A stretch of 48,390 nucleotides of DNA from an uncultured Alphaproteobacteria bacterium (GTDB lineage: Bacteria; Pseudomonadota; Alphaproteobacteria; HIMB59), in NCBI GenBank assembly GCA_902521795.1, contig CABYSX010000009.1:1-48390 (forward strand), given 5' to 3'. Numbering within the stretch: the first letter of the stretch is position 1; each line of letters begins with the position of its first letter. The notes beneath the pieces were generated by a model that had not been told where the DNA came from, searched no databases, and worked only from the letters and a program-made list of their open reading frames with translations. Shown in pieces: positions 16,842 through 24,932 of the stretch. The position numbers were made by a program, and so were the translations under genes.

Positions 16842-17875
16842 TGGAAAATTTTTTCAAAAAAGTCACTAAGGATGTAGATTTATCATTTGCTATTCTTTTA
16901 TCGTTTTGTGTTTATGTATTTTTTTCATTAAATATAGAAATTTTTTTTAGTCATAATATCTCTTTTGCAATACTCGAAAGATTTGCTGTTTTAGGGCTTG
17001 TCGGATTAGCTCTTACCATCTGTATCATAGCTGGAGAAATAGATCTTTCTATCGGTTCTAACGCAGCTTTATGCGCAGTGATAGTAGTTAAGTTGACTGA
17101 CCCTTTAGGGGCACCCTTTGCAATGTTGATTGGCTTATCTGTCTCAACTCTTATTGGAGCCATACAAGGTTTTGTTATTGCATTTATAAGAATAAGAGCA
17201 ATTGTTATTACTGTTGGAACATTAATGCTTTTAAGAGGAGTGGCTTTATTAATAGCAGAAGAAAAAACAGTCATGCTTACTGATTTCAGAGTTCCTGATT
17301 TTATTACTACTAAAGTTTTGATGTATTTCTCTCCAGCTAGCCTTACAGTTATATTCATATTTATATGTGTGGGTATATTTATGCGATACACAAAATATGG
17401 AAGAGAAATTTATGCCATAGGTGGTGCTAGAAAAGAGGCTCTTACTGCAGGCATACCTTTAAGGCGACCAATGGTTATAGCCTTTGCCCTTTCAGGATTT
17501 TGTGCAGGTTTTGCTGGAACTGTAATAGGACTAAAGTCTGGTACTGCACAAGGCTTGGGATTACAGTACTTACTATTAGCAGGAACAGTTGCAGCTTTTG
17601 TTGGAGGTGTGAGTATATTAGGAGGAAAGGGGGGAGTTCTAGGGGCCGCCATAGGAGCATTAACTGTAAATTTTTTAAATACAGGTCTTGTCTTTTATGC
17701 TTTACAAGTTCATTTTGTACAATTATTTACATCTGTTCTTTTGGTAATCGTTATAGTTTTTCAAACGATGTCCAGAGTGTTTGACTCGAGACAGTCGAGA
17801 AAGAGTTTACTGGCAACGATTGATGAACGTAAAACGACACTCCTAGAAAAAAAGAGAACTGTTCTAGGCAAATAA
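16841..17875 (+). CDS. ABC sugar permease 2 of second importer
   Basis: RbsC-type permease, 344 residues. It holds the canonical IAGEIDLSIGSNAALCAVIV segment near residue 62, AIVITVGTLMLLRGVALL, GREIYAIGGARKEALTAGIP and VGGVSILGGKGGVLGAAIGAL. Its ATG shares one base with the stop of permease 1 (TAATG), so the two are made together. The gene's stop overlaps the first base of the palindrome at 17875-17891, which belongs to the next operon's control region. Confidence 0.92.
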   Translation: MENFFKKVTKDVDLSFAILLSFCVYVFFSLNIEIFFSHNISFAILERFAVLGLVGLALTICIIAGEIDLSIGSNAALCAVIVVKLTDPLGAPFAMLIGLSVSTLIGAIQGFVIAFIRIRAIVITVGTLMLLRGVALLIAEEKTVMLTDFRVPDFITTKVLMYFSPASLTVIFIFICVGIFMRYTKYGREIYAIGGARKEALTAGIPLRRPMVIAFALSGFCAGFAGTVIGLKSGTAQGLGLQYLLLAGTVAAFVGGVSILGGKGGVLGAAIGALTVNFLNTGLVFYALQVHFVQLFTSVLLVIVIVFQTMSRVFDSRQSRKSLLATIDERKTTLLEKKRTVLGK

Positions 17876-17891
17876 TATTCATTTTGAATAT
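17875..17891 (+). promoter_or_regulatory. Third copy of the palindrome, before the SDR/M24/E1 operon
   Basis: Arms ATATTCA / TGAATAT with a TTT centre; the 13-base core ATTCATTTTGAAT differs at one pair from the two perfect copies. It ends 2 bp before the -35 box of a good promoter, a position suitable for an activator or a promoter-proximal repressor. Confidence 0.6.
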
Positions 17892-17893
17892 AT

Positions 17894-17923
17894 TTGATGC
17901 TTAGATAAATTAACACTTATAAT
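17894..17923 (+). promoter_or_regulatory. Candidate promoter of the SDR-led operon
   Basis: TTGATG at 17894-17899 and TATAAT at 17918-17923 with an 18-bp spacer, the best sigma-70-like pair in the island. GGAGG at 17941-17945 then precedes the ATG at 17952. Confidence 0.5.
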
Positions 17924-17951
17924 AGAATTTGGTTGTATTTGGAGGATACTC

Positions 17952-18755
17952 ATGGACAAGGAAAGACTTAAAGGTAAAAACGTTTTAATTACTGGTGCAG
18001 CTCAAGGGATGGGAGCAGCTATCGCTGAGGACTATTGTGCACAAGGTGCAAAAGTTTGTATTACCGATGTAAATATTGATGGTTGTAAAGAGGTTGAAGA
18101 TAGAATTAGGTCAGCTGGTGGTGAGGCAATTTCTTGTAAATTAGATGTGAGAAAAAGAGAGGATCATGTTGCAGCAGTAAAGGCAACAGTTGAGGCCTTT
18201 GGTAGTCTAAATGTTTCTTTAAATAATGCTGGTGTAAATAAACCTCTTTGGTTTATGGATGTAACTGAAGAAAATTATGATTTTATATTTGATATAAATG
18301 TCCGTGGTGCTTGGCTTGGTATGCAAGAACAAGCAAGACAAATGATTAAACAAGGTAAGCAAAATGAACCATATAAAATTTTGCATGTTGCATCAATTTT
18401 ATCACGAGAAACTTTTGATGATGTTGTAATTTATGGTGCAAGTAAACATGCAGTTGCGGGTTTAATAAAAGGTGGAGCTAAGGGATTGGCTGAGTATGGC
18501 ATAAATGTTAATGGATACGGACCAGGTGTTGTCAGAACAGAGATGTGGGAGCAATTAGACAAAGAGTTAGTTGCAATGGGTAAGTTTAAAAAACATGGTG
18601 AGTCTATGGACTCTATAGCTGAGAATATGATTTTAATGAAACGATATTCATATCCTGAAGATATCGTAGGAACAGCGTCATTTTTAGCATCAAAAGACTC
18701 CGATTATATGACAGGCCAAATACTTATGATTGATGGAGGGATGGTTATACAATAA
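17952..18755 (+). CDS. Short-chain dehydrogenase/reductase, inositol-island member 2
   Basis: Classical SDR of 267 residues. Cofactor motif TGAAQGMGAAIA at 14-25, Asp after the second strand (CITDVNIDG) suggesting NAD preference, NNAGVNKP, catalytic Ser in HVASILSRE and the Tyr/Lys pair YGASKHAV; C-terminus DYMTGQILMIDGGMV. First gene of a tight run with the M24-fold protein, the two E1 subunits, a lipoyl domain and an aldehyde dehydrogenase; the M24 ATG follows this stop directly. It likely oxidises a hydroxyl of an inositol-derived or related polyol, making a ketone for later cleavage. Substrate unknown. Confidence 0.88.
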   Translation: MDKERLKGKNVLITGAAQGMGAAIAEDYCAQGAKVCITDVNIDGCKEVEDRIRSAGGEAISCKLDVRKREDHVAAVKATVEAFGSLNVSLNNAGVNKPLWFMDVTEENYDFIFDINVRGAWLGMQEQARQMIKQGKQNEPYKILHVASILSRETFDDVVIYGASKHAVAGLIKGGAKGLAEYGINVNGYGPGVVRTEMWEQLDKELVAMGKFKKHGESMDSIAENMILMKRYSYPEDIVGTASFLASKDSDYMTGQILMIDGGMVIQ

Positions 18756-20045
18756 ATGACTGAACCTACAATAATTAAACCAGAAGATATTAATCCAAAT
18801 TATAATTGGCATAGAAGAGTCCCTTCTCATGGAAGAACAAATGTTGATTATGAAGAAAGAATTAATTTCCCAAGACTTCATAAATATAGACTTGGCAGAG
18901 CAAGACAGGCATTAAAAAAATCGAAGGCTGGTTCTTTACTTTGTTTTGATAACAACAATATACGTTATCTCACTAGTACAGTTATTGGAGAATGGTCAAG
19001 AGACAAAATTTGTAGATATTCTTTATTGGCACAAGATCACGACCCTATTCTCTGGGATTTTGGTTCAGCTGCGAAACACCATCAAATTTTCTCACCTTGG
19101 CTTCCTAAAGAAAACTGGAAGGCAGGAATGGTTGGACTCAGAGGTACCGTCCACCCAGATGCAGGTTTGATGAAAAATGCTGCAAAAGAAATTAAATCAA
19201 TGTTAAATGAAAAAGGATTGGCTAATGAACCAGTTGGTCTTGACCTAGTTGAGCCTGCAATGATGTTTGCTCTACAAGAGGAGGGTTTGGAAATTATTGA
19301 TGGCCAGCAAATTTTACTAGAAGCTAGAGAAATCAAATCTTACGATGAACTTATGTTGTTAAATCAAGCAGCATCTATGGTTGATGCAACATACCATCAA
19401 ATTTATGAGACTATGAAGCCTGGTGTAAGTGAAGCTCAAATAGTAGCGAATGCTAACAAGCTTTTATACGAACTTGGTTCAGACGATGTTGAGGCTATTA
19501 ATGCTATTTCAGGTGAGAGGTGTAACCCTCATCCTCATAATTTTACAGACAGAATATTTAGACCAGGAGATCAAGCATTTTTTGATATTCTCCAATCCTA
19601 CATGGGCTATCGCACTTGCTACTACAGAACTTTTAATATTGGAAGAGCATCAGAATCACAAAATGATGCTTACAAACAGTGCAGAGAATGGTTAGACAAA
19701 GCTATAGAGCTCGTTAAACCTGGAGTATCAACTGATAAAATAGCAGCAGTATGGCCTAAAGCTGAAGAGTTTGGTTTTGCTGATGAAATGTCTGCATTTG
19801 CTTTACAGTTTGGCCATGGACTAGGGTTAGCTATCCATGAAAGACCAATCATAAGTCGTTTAGTTTCTATGGATTCACCAGACGAGATCAAAGAGGGAAT
19901 GGTTTTTGCACTGGAAACTTACTGTCCAGCTAAAGACGGTTACTCAGCTGCCAGAATTGAAGAGGAATTAATAGTTACTGATAAAGGTTGTCAAATAATA
20001 TCATTATTTCCAGCCGAAGACTTGCCTATCGCCAATAAATATTAA
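18756..20045 (+). CDS. M24 (pita-bread) family protein with incomplete metal site
   Basis: 429 residues: an N-terminal creatinase-like domain (YRLGRARQALKKSKAGSLL, DNNNIRYLTSTVIGEW) and a C-terminal pita-bread domain. Of the five usual metal ligands I see Asp277 (FFDIL), His354 (GHGLGLAIHE), Glu387 (ALETYCP) and Glu402 (ARIEEELIV), but the second Asp, normally before RT, is replaced: the motif reads YRTCYYRTF with Cys288/Tyr289. The N-terminal layout resembles DddP (DMSP lyase) and relatives, yet two Asp ligands of DddP are absent. Standard aminopeptidase activity is therefore doubtful; it may be a non-peptidase hydrolase or lyase. It sits between an SDR and ThDP-dependent E1 genes and its stop overlaps the next ATG. 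Function unknown. Confidence 0.8.
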   Translation: MTEPTIIKPEDINPNYNWHRRVPSHGRTNVDYEERINFPRLHKYRLGRARQALKKSKAGSLLCFDNNNIRYLTSTVIGEWSRDKICRYSLLAQDHDPILWDFGSAAKHHQIFSPWLPKENWKAGMVGLRGTVHPDAGLMKNAAKEIKSMLNEKGLANEPVGLDLVEPAMMFALQEEGLEIIDGQQILLEAREIKSYDELMLLNQAASMVDATYHQIYETMKPGVSEAQIVANANKLLYELGSDDVEAINAISGERCNPHPHNFTDRIFRPGDQAFFDILQSYMGYRTCYYRTFNIGRASESQNDAYKQCREWLDKAIELVKPGVSTDKIAAVWPKAEEFGFADEMSAFALQFGHGLGLAIHERPIISRLVSMDSPDEIKEGMVFALETYCPAKDGYSAARIEEELIVTDKGCQIISLFPAEDLPIANKY

Positions 20046-21049
20046 TGGAAGATAAATTAAATGATGACATAGGCGAAGCAAAGAGACTTCAACTTTGGGA
20101 AATGATGCTTAAATTAAGATTGGTCGAAAAAAAAGCATACGATTTATTTCTTCAAAATTTAATAAAAGGAACAAGCCATTTAGCATTAGGGCAGGAGGCT
20201 ATAGCTGGCGCATTTGGAGTAGCTCTCCAAGAGGGCGACTATACTTTTTGTACATACAGAGGACATGCTCATACCTTAGCCAGAGGTTCCTCTATCGAAG
20301 GCGTCCTAGGAGAATTGATGGGACGACAATGCGGTTTGATGAAGGGCAAAGGTGGATCTATGCATCTTACTGATGTTGAAAAAGGTGTAATGGGATCTTA
20401 TGCTATTATCGGAGCTCACCTCACAATCGCAAATGGGACTGCGTTAGCATCTAAGTACAACAAAACAAAAGAGGTAAGTGTTTGTTTTTTTGGCGACGGC
20501 ACTACTAACATAGGAGCATTTCATGAAGCTTTAAATATGGCTAAAATATGGGACTTACCGATAGTTTTTGTATGTGAGAATAACTTGTATATGGAATATA
20601 CTGCCATTAGTGAAGTTACAGCCGTAGAACATCCTGCAGCAGATAGGGCTTCAGCCTATAGCCTAGATAAAATTATTGTTGATGGTAATGACGCCGATGA
20701 AATGTATCGCACAGCTCAAACTGCGATAAAAAAAGCTAGAGATGGTCATGGCCCTAGTTTAATTGAGGCTAAAACATACAGACATAGTGGACATTCAAGA
20801 GCAGATCCAGGAAAATACAGACCAGATGAAGAGGTAAAAGATTGGATGGAAAACAAAGACCCAATTAAAAACTATAGAAAAAAACTTTTAGAATTTAATA
20901 TTGATGAAAAAACAATAACTGGAATAGAGAGTAAAATTCAACAACAGGTAGAAGATGCAATAAATATTTCCAAGAATTCTCCGATCCCAGATATTAAAGA
21001 AATTTATACAGATGTTTGGGCAGACGGTGGATATAAATGGCACAATTAA
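20045..21049 (+). CDS. ThDP-dependent 2-oxoacid/acetoin-type dehydrogenase E1 alpha subunit
   Basis: Alpha subunit of a two-chain E1 that binds ThDP and cleaves a C-C bond next to a carbonyl. 334 residues with RGHAHTLARG, the GSMHLTD loop, diphosphate motif GDGTTNIGAFHEALNMA ending in VCENNLY, and the phosphorylation-loop-like KTYRHSGHSRADPGKYR. It resembles AcoA/PdhA. ATG overlaps the M24 stop (TAATG) and the stop overlaps the beta start by 13 bp. No E2 acyltransferase or E3 gene follows, only a single lipoyl domain, so it is not a standard pyruvate dehydrogenase operon. In this setting it may cleave a 1,2-diketone. Confidence 0.9.
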   Translation: MEDKLNDDIGEAKRLQLWEMMLKLRLVEKKAYDLFLQNLIKGTSHLALGQEAIAGAFGVALQEGDYTFCTYRGHAHTLARGSSIEGVLGELMGRQCGLMKGKGGSMHLTDVEKGVMGSYAIIGAHLTIANGTALASKYNKTKEVSVCFFGDGTTNIGAFHEALNMAKIWDLPIVFVCENNLYMEYTAISEVTAVEHPAADRASAYSLDKIIVDGNDADEMYRTAQTAIKKARDGHGPSLIEAKTYRHSGHSRADPGKYRPDEEVKDWMENKDPIKNYRKKLLEFNIDEKTITGIESKIQQQVEDAINISKNSPIPDIKEIYTDVWADGGYKWHN

Positions 21050-22020
21050 CTTATAGAGAGAGTGTTTCACTAGCTATTGCTCAAGCTATGAGAAAAGACC
21101 CTAAGGTTTTTTTTATTGGTGAAGATGTTGGAGCAGCGGGAGGTGTTTTTAAAGCCACTGTTGGTCTTTTGGATGAATTTGGAAAAGAAAGAGTTATGGA
21201 TGCTCCCATTTCTGAGCAAGCTATTCTAGGTGCAGCTATGGGAGCAGCAATGACAGGTTTGCGACCAATAGCTGAAATTATGTTTTCTGATTTCTTAGCA
21301 GTATGCTGGGATATTATTGCCAATCAAATCGCTAAGACTAGATATATGTCCGATGGTCAAATTAATATTCCTTTAGTCATAAGAACTGCAAATGGTGGAG
21401 GGTCAAAATTTGGTGCTCAGCATTCTCAAAGTTTAGAAAATTGGTCGATGATGATACCAGGCTTAAAAGTAGTAGCTCCTAGTTGTGCTAGTGATGTCCT
21501 AGGCTTAATGGATGCGTCAGTTAAAGATCCTGATCCAGTGATATTTTATGAACATAAATCTCTTTATGCTTCTAAAGAACAATTAGAAAATACAAATTTA
21601 TCAATTCCATTAGGACAGGCTAATATACTTCACGAAGGAGCAGATATTACTATAATAGGTTTAGCTTTGATGGCACAGCGTTCAAAAAAAGCTGCACAAA
21701 TTTTAAAAGAAAAACATAATATTAATGCAAAAGTTATAGATCTGAGAACTTTGGTTCCTTTAGATTTACAGACCATAAAAAGATCTATTATTGAAACTGG
21801 ATTAGTCATTACTGTAGAGGAAAATCCAAGGTTATGTGGATGGGGTGCAGAGATTTCATCTCTCATAACCGAGCATTGCTTCTCTAATTTAAAGGGACCA
21901 GTTACTCGAGTCACAACACCTCACGTACCTCTTCCTAGTGCTGATATACTAGAGGATAATACTATCCCTTCAGTAGATTTGATAATTAATGAAGTTATAA
22001 AAAAAGTAAAAGGAGAATAG
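21037..22020 (+). CDS. ThDP-dependent 2-oxoacid/acetoin-type dehydrogenase E1 beta subunit
   Basis: Beta subunit pairing with the preceding alpha chain; 327 residues, typical of AcoB/PdhB. Visible: GEDVGAAGGVFKATVGL, the ThDP-activating Glu in DAPISEQAILGAAMGAA, AEIMFSDFLAVCWDII, GGGSKFGAQHSQSLENW, and the C-terminal half from ITIIGLALMAQRS. Coupled to alpha by a 13-bp overlap and followed after 2 bp by the lipoyl-domain gene with its own Shine-Dalgarno (AAAGGAG). Confidence 0.92.
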   Translation: MAQLTYRESVSLAIAQAMRKDPKVFFIGEDVGAAGGVFKATVGLLDEFGKERVMDAPISEQAILGAAMGAAMTGLRPIAEIMFSDFLAVCWDIIANQIAKTRYMSDGQINIPLVIRTANGGGSKFGAQHSQSLENWSMMIPGLKVVAPSCASDVLGLMDASVKDPDPVIFYEHKSLYASKEQLENTNLSIPLGQANILHEGADITIIGLALMAQRSKKAAQILKEKHNINAKVIDLRTLVPLDLQTIKRSIIETGLVITVEENPRLCGWGAEISSLITEHCFSNLKGPVTRVTTPHVPLPSADILEDNTIPSVDLIINEVIKKVKGE

Positions 22021-22022
22021 CT

Positions 22023-22250
22023 ATGGAAATAATAATGCCCTCACTTGGTGAGACAGTTGATGAAGGAAAAGTCATAAAATGGCATAAAAATGTTGGAGAT
22101 GAAATCAAAGAAGGAGATATTTTATGTGAGGTTGAAACAGATAAGACTGCTGCTGAAATTCCGTCAACAGTAAATGGAACACTAACTGAAATCACGGCAC
22201 CTGAGGGAGAAACAATACCTGTCGGCGGCAAAATTGCTACTGTAGAATAA
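22023..22250 (+). CDS. Free-standing lipoyl-domain protein
   Basis: 75 residues consisting only of a biotinyl/lipoyl domain: EIIMPSLGETVDEGKVIKWH at the start and the lipoylation site ETDK with Lys41, then AAEIPSTVNGTLTEI. In 2-oxoacid dehydrogenases this domain is fused to an E2 acyltransferase; here the gene stops after the domain and the next gene is an aldehyde dehydrogenase. It would carry the acyl or reducing equivalents from E1, needing an E2 and E3 from elsewhere, or it may act with E1 in a different reaction. Too short to be a degraded E2 remnant by accident: the frame is intact and ends cleanly. Confidence 0.88.
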   Translation: MEIIMPSLGETVDEGKVIKWHKNVGDEIKEGDILCEVETDKTAAEIPSTVNGTLTEITAPEGETIPVGGKIATVE

Positions 22251-22274
22251 TTTATGAAATGCTATATTTAAAAA

Positions 22275-23732
22275 ATGAAGATTACAGAGTCAAAATTTTA
22301 TAGAGATAAATGTTATATTAATGGAGAGTGGATTACATCTGACTCCGGAGAAACTATCTCAGTTAACAATCCCGCAACCTTAGAAGAAATTGGAACTGTC
22401 CCTAAATGTGAGACAGCTGAGACTAAAAGAGCCATAGAAGCTGCAAATGAAGCTTGGCCAGAGTGGAGAGCAAAGTCAGCAAGACAGCGCTCAGATATTC
22501 TTCGAAAATGGTTTGATCTTATGATCCAAAACAAAGAAGAATTGGCTCAAATGATGACTATTGAACAAGGAAAACCTATTAATGAATCTAGAGGTGAAAT
22601 TGGCTATGGTGCATCCTTTGTGGAGTGGTTCTCAGAGGAAGCTAAAAGAGTTTATGGAGATACAATTCCTGATCCCATGACCGATCGAAGAATTGTAGTT
22701 CTCAAACAGCCAGTTGGTGTTGTAGCATCGATTACTCCTTGGAATTTTCCAAATGCTATGATTACAAGAAAATGTGCCCCAGCTTTAGCTGTCGGTTGTC
22801 CTGTTGTTATTAAACCAGCAAGTCAAACTCCTTTTTCAGCATTAGCACTTGCCGTTTTAGCTGAGGAGGCTGGCTTTCCTAAAGGTACTTTGAATGTTAT
22901 TACAGGAAAAGCATCGGCTATCGGTGATGAATTAGCTTCTAACCCAATTGTCAGGAAACTCTCTTTTACCGGGTCCACTGAAATTGGAAAAATTTTGTTA
23001 CAAAAATGCTCAGGCACAGTCAAAAAAGTCTCAATGGAATTGGGCGGCCACGCTCCTTTTATAGTTTTTGATGATGCTAATATAGACGATGCAGTTGCAG
23101 GTGCTATGCAGAGTAAATTTAGAAATACAGGTCAAACCTGTGTTTGTGCAAATCGTATTTATGTTCAAGAAAAAGTTCATGAGGAATTTTGTAAAAAGTT
23201 CGTAGATGCGGTCTCTAAAATGAAAGTTGGAGATGGACTCAATGAAGAAAATTCCTCTGGTCCAATGATCGATGAACATTCCTTGGGCAAAGTTGAAGAG
23301 CATGTAGAAGATGCTGTTGCATATGGGGCAAAAGTAGCAATAGGAGGTGCAAGGCACTCTCTAGGATTGAATTTTTATCAACCCACAATCTTAACTGATG
23401 TAACCCCACAAGCTAAAATTACAACTGAGGAAACCTTTGGCCCTGTTGCACCTATATATAAATTTAAAGACGAAAAAGAAGTTATTGATTTAGCAAATAA
23501 CTCTCCTTATGGACTAGCTTCATATTTTTATTCAAGAGATATAGGAAGAATTTGGAGAGTTGCAGAAGCTCTTGAGTACGGAATGGTTGGTGTAAATACT
23601 GGTTTAACCTCAAAAGCAGAGGCTCCATTTGGTGGAATTAAAGAGTCAGGCCTTGGAAGAGAAGGTTCAAAATATGGTATTGATGATTTTATTGAAATAA
23701 AATACGTCAATATGTGCGGCTTAGATAAATAA
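22275..23732 (+). CDS. gabD: NAD(P)-dependent aldehyde dehydrogenase, succinate-semialdehyde dehydrogenase type
   Basis: Oxidises an acid semialdehyde to the diacid in the cytosol. 485 residues as in GabD: ITPWNFPNAMITRKCAPALAVG, FTGSTEIGK, catalytic Glu in MELGGHAPFIVF, catalytic Cys in RNTGQTCVCANRIYV, ETFGPVAPIY, and the GabD-type ending PFGGIKESGLGREGSKYGID. The CoA-dependent malonate-semialdehyde enzyme IolA has a different Cys region, so this is not IolA. In the inositol route the aldolase product is malonate semialdehyde; this enzyme could oxidise it to malonate, which is inference. Confidence 0.9.
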   Translation: MKITESKFYRDKCYINGEWITSDSGETISVNNPATLEEIGTVPKCETAETKRAIEAANEAWPEWRAKSARQRSDILRKWFDLMIQNKEELAQMMTIEQGKPINESRGEIGYGASFVEWFSEEAKRVYGDTIPDPMTDRRIVVLKQPVGVVASITPWNFPNAMITRKCAPALAVGCPVVIKPASQTPFSALALAVLAEEAGFPKGTLNVITGKASAIGDELASNPIVRKLSFTGSTEIGKILLQKCSGTVKKVSMELGGHAPFIVFDDANIDDAVAGAMQSKFRNTGQTCVCANRIYVQEKVHEEFCKKFVDAVSKMKVGDGLNEENSSGPMIDEHSLGKVEEHVEDAVAYGAKVAIGGARHSLGLNFYQPTILTDVTPQAKITTEETFGPVAPIYKFKDEKEVIDLANNSPYGLASYFYSRDIGRIWRVAEALEYGMVGVNTGLTSKAEAPFGGIKESGLGREGSKYGIDDFIEIKYVNMCGLDK

Positions 23733-23741
23733 AAATATTTA

Positions 23742-24899
23742 ATGAGCAAAGTCTTCAAGGTCGGATTAATAGGTTGTGGTCATATATCCGAAACTTATTT
23801 TCGAGGTCACGATTACTTTAACAATTTTAAAATTACTAAATGTGCAGATATTAATTCTGAAAATGCAGAAAAATGTGCTGACACCTATGATATTACAGCC
23901 TGTTCAGTAGATGAACTATTAAAAGACACTGAGATTGAAGTAATTTTAAATTTAACAATACCCAGAGCACATTATGAAGTTGCAAAACAGTCTTTAGAAA
24001 ATGGAAAGCATGTTTACAGTGAAAAACCTATGGCTGTCAATTTCTCAGAGGGTGAGGAACTTTTAGCACTTTCAAAATCTAAAGGTTTATATATTGGAAA
24101 CGCTCCCGATACATTTTTGGGTGGGGGTATACAAAAATCGATAGATTTAATTAATCAAAATAAAATAGGAAATGTTCGACTTGGAAGTGCCATCTTTGCT
24201 TATCCAGGCGTCCAATCATATCATCCTAATCCAGAGCCTTGGTTTGCTAACAATGAAGGTGGACCGGTAATGGATATGGGGCCATACTACCTTACAGCAT
24301 TAGTAAATCTTTTGGGACCAGCTAAAAGTGTTCATGGAGTATCCACTAAAGTTTTCGAAAAAAGAGTAATTGGGATAGGCCCTAAAAAAGATCAAGAATT
24401 TTCTGTCGAGTGTCCAACAAGCTATCTAGTTAACTTAGAATTTCATAACCAAGCTTTAATTCAAATTACTCTTTCTTTTGATGTGGTTACTCATCAGCGC
24501 AATCATATTGAGCTTTACGGAGATAGGGGCTCAATGATAGTCCCAGACCCCAACATGTTTGGAGGATCAGTTATGACAAGTAATGATGACTCTGGAATAT
24601 GGGAAGAGCATAAAACTGATGATTTACCACTTGGAAGAATAAATATTACTACTCAAAGCGGAAGAGCTAACGAGTCCCCTACAAATGCAAATTACCGTGG
24701 AGTAGGTCTAGCAGAGATGCTTTATTGCATAGAAAATGGTATAAATCATAGGTGTAATGGCGAACTGTCACTTCATGTTTTAGATATTATTAAATCTACT
24801 ATGAAGGCAGCAGACTCAAAGACAACACAGGATATTAAAACTTCATGTCAAAAAGCTGATTACTTCACCCTAGAAGAAATACAAAAAATTCTTAAGTAA
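23742..24899 (+). CDS. Gfo/Idh/MocA-family oxidoreductase
   Basis: NAD(P)-dependent sugar or cyclitol dehydrogenase, 385 residues. Rossmann motif GLIGCGHISETYF at 8-20, catalytic Lys in YSEKPMAVNFSEG, NAPDTFLGGGIQ, and the catalytic-region GGPVMDMGPYYLTALVNLLGP. The subfamily has Tyr-Tyr where IolG has a His, so it is a different branch from the iolG at 8510-9514, perhaps for scyllo-inositol or another cyclitol. It follows the aldehyde dehydrogenase by 9 bp and precedes iolC by 33 bp, in line with one transcript. Confidence 0.86.
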   Translation: MSKVFKVGLIGCGHISETYFRGHDYFNNFKITKCADINSENAEKCADTYDITACSVDELLKDTEIEVILNLTIPRAHYEVAKQSLENGKHVYSEKPMAVNFSEGEELLALSKSKGLYIGNAPDTFLGGGIQKSIDLINQNKIGNVRLGSAIFAYPGVQSYHPNPEPWFANNEGGPVMDMGPYYLTALVNLLGPAKSVHGVSTKVFEKRVIGIGPKKDQEFSVECPTSYLVNLEFHNQALIQITLSFDVVTHQRNHIELYGDRGSMIVPDPNMFGGSVMTSNDDSGIWEEHKTDDLPLGRINITTQSGRANESPTNANYRGVGLAEMLYCIENGINHRCNGELSLHVLDIIKSTMKAADSKTTQDIKTSCQKADYFTLEEIQKILK

Positions 24900-24932
24900 T
24901 ATAGATATTTCCTTTAGACTACATTTTCTCAA

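Noticed and set aside
18756..20045. DMSP lyase DddP
   Set aside because: General layout is similar, but two of the Asp metal ligands known for DddP are missing, so the name is not justified.
20045..22250. Complete acetoin or pyruvate dehydrogenase operon
   Set aside because: No E2 acyltransferase or E3 dihydrolipoyl dehydrogenase is present; only a lipoyl domain follows E1.
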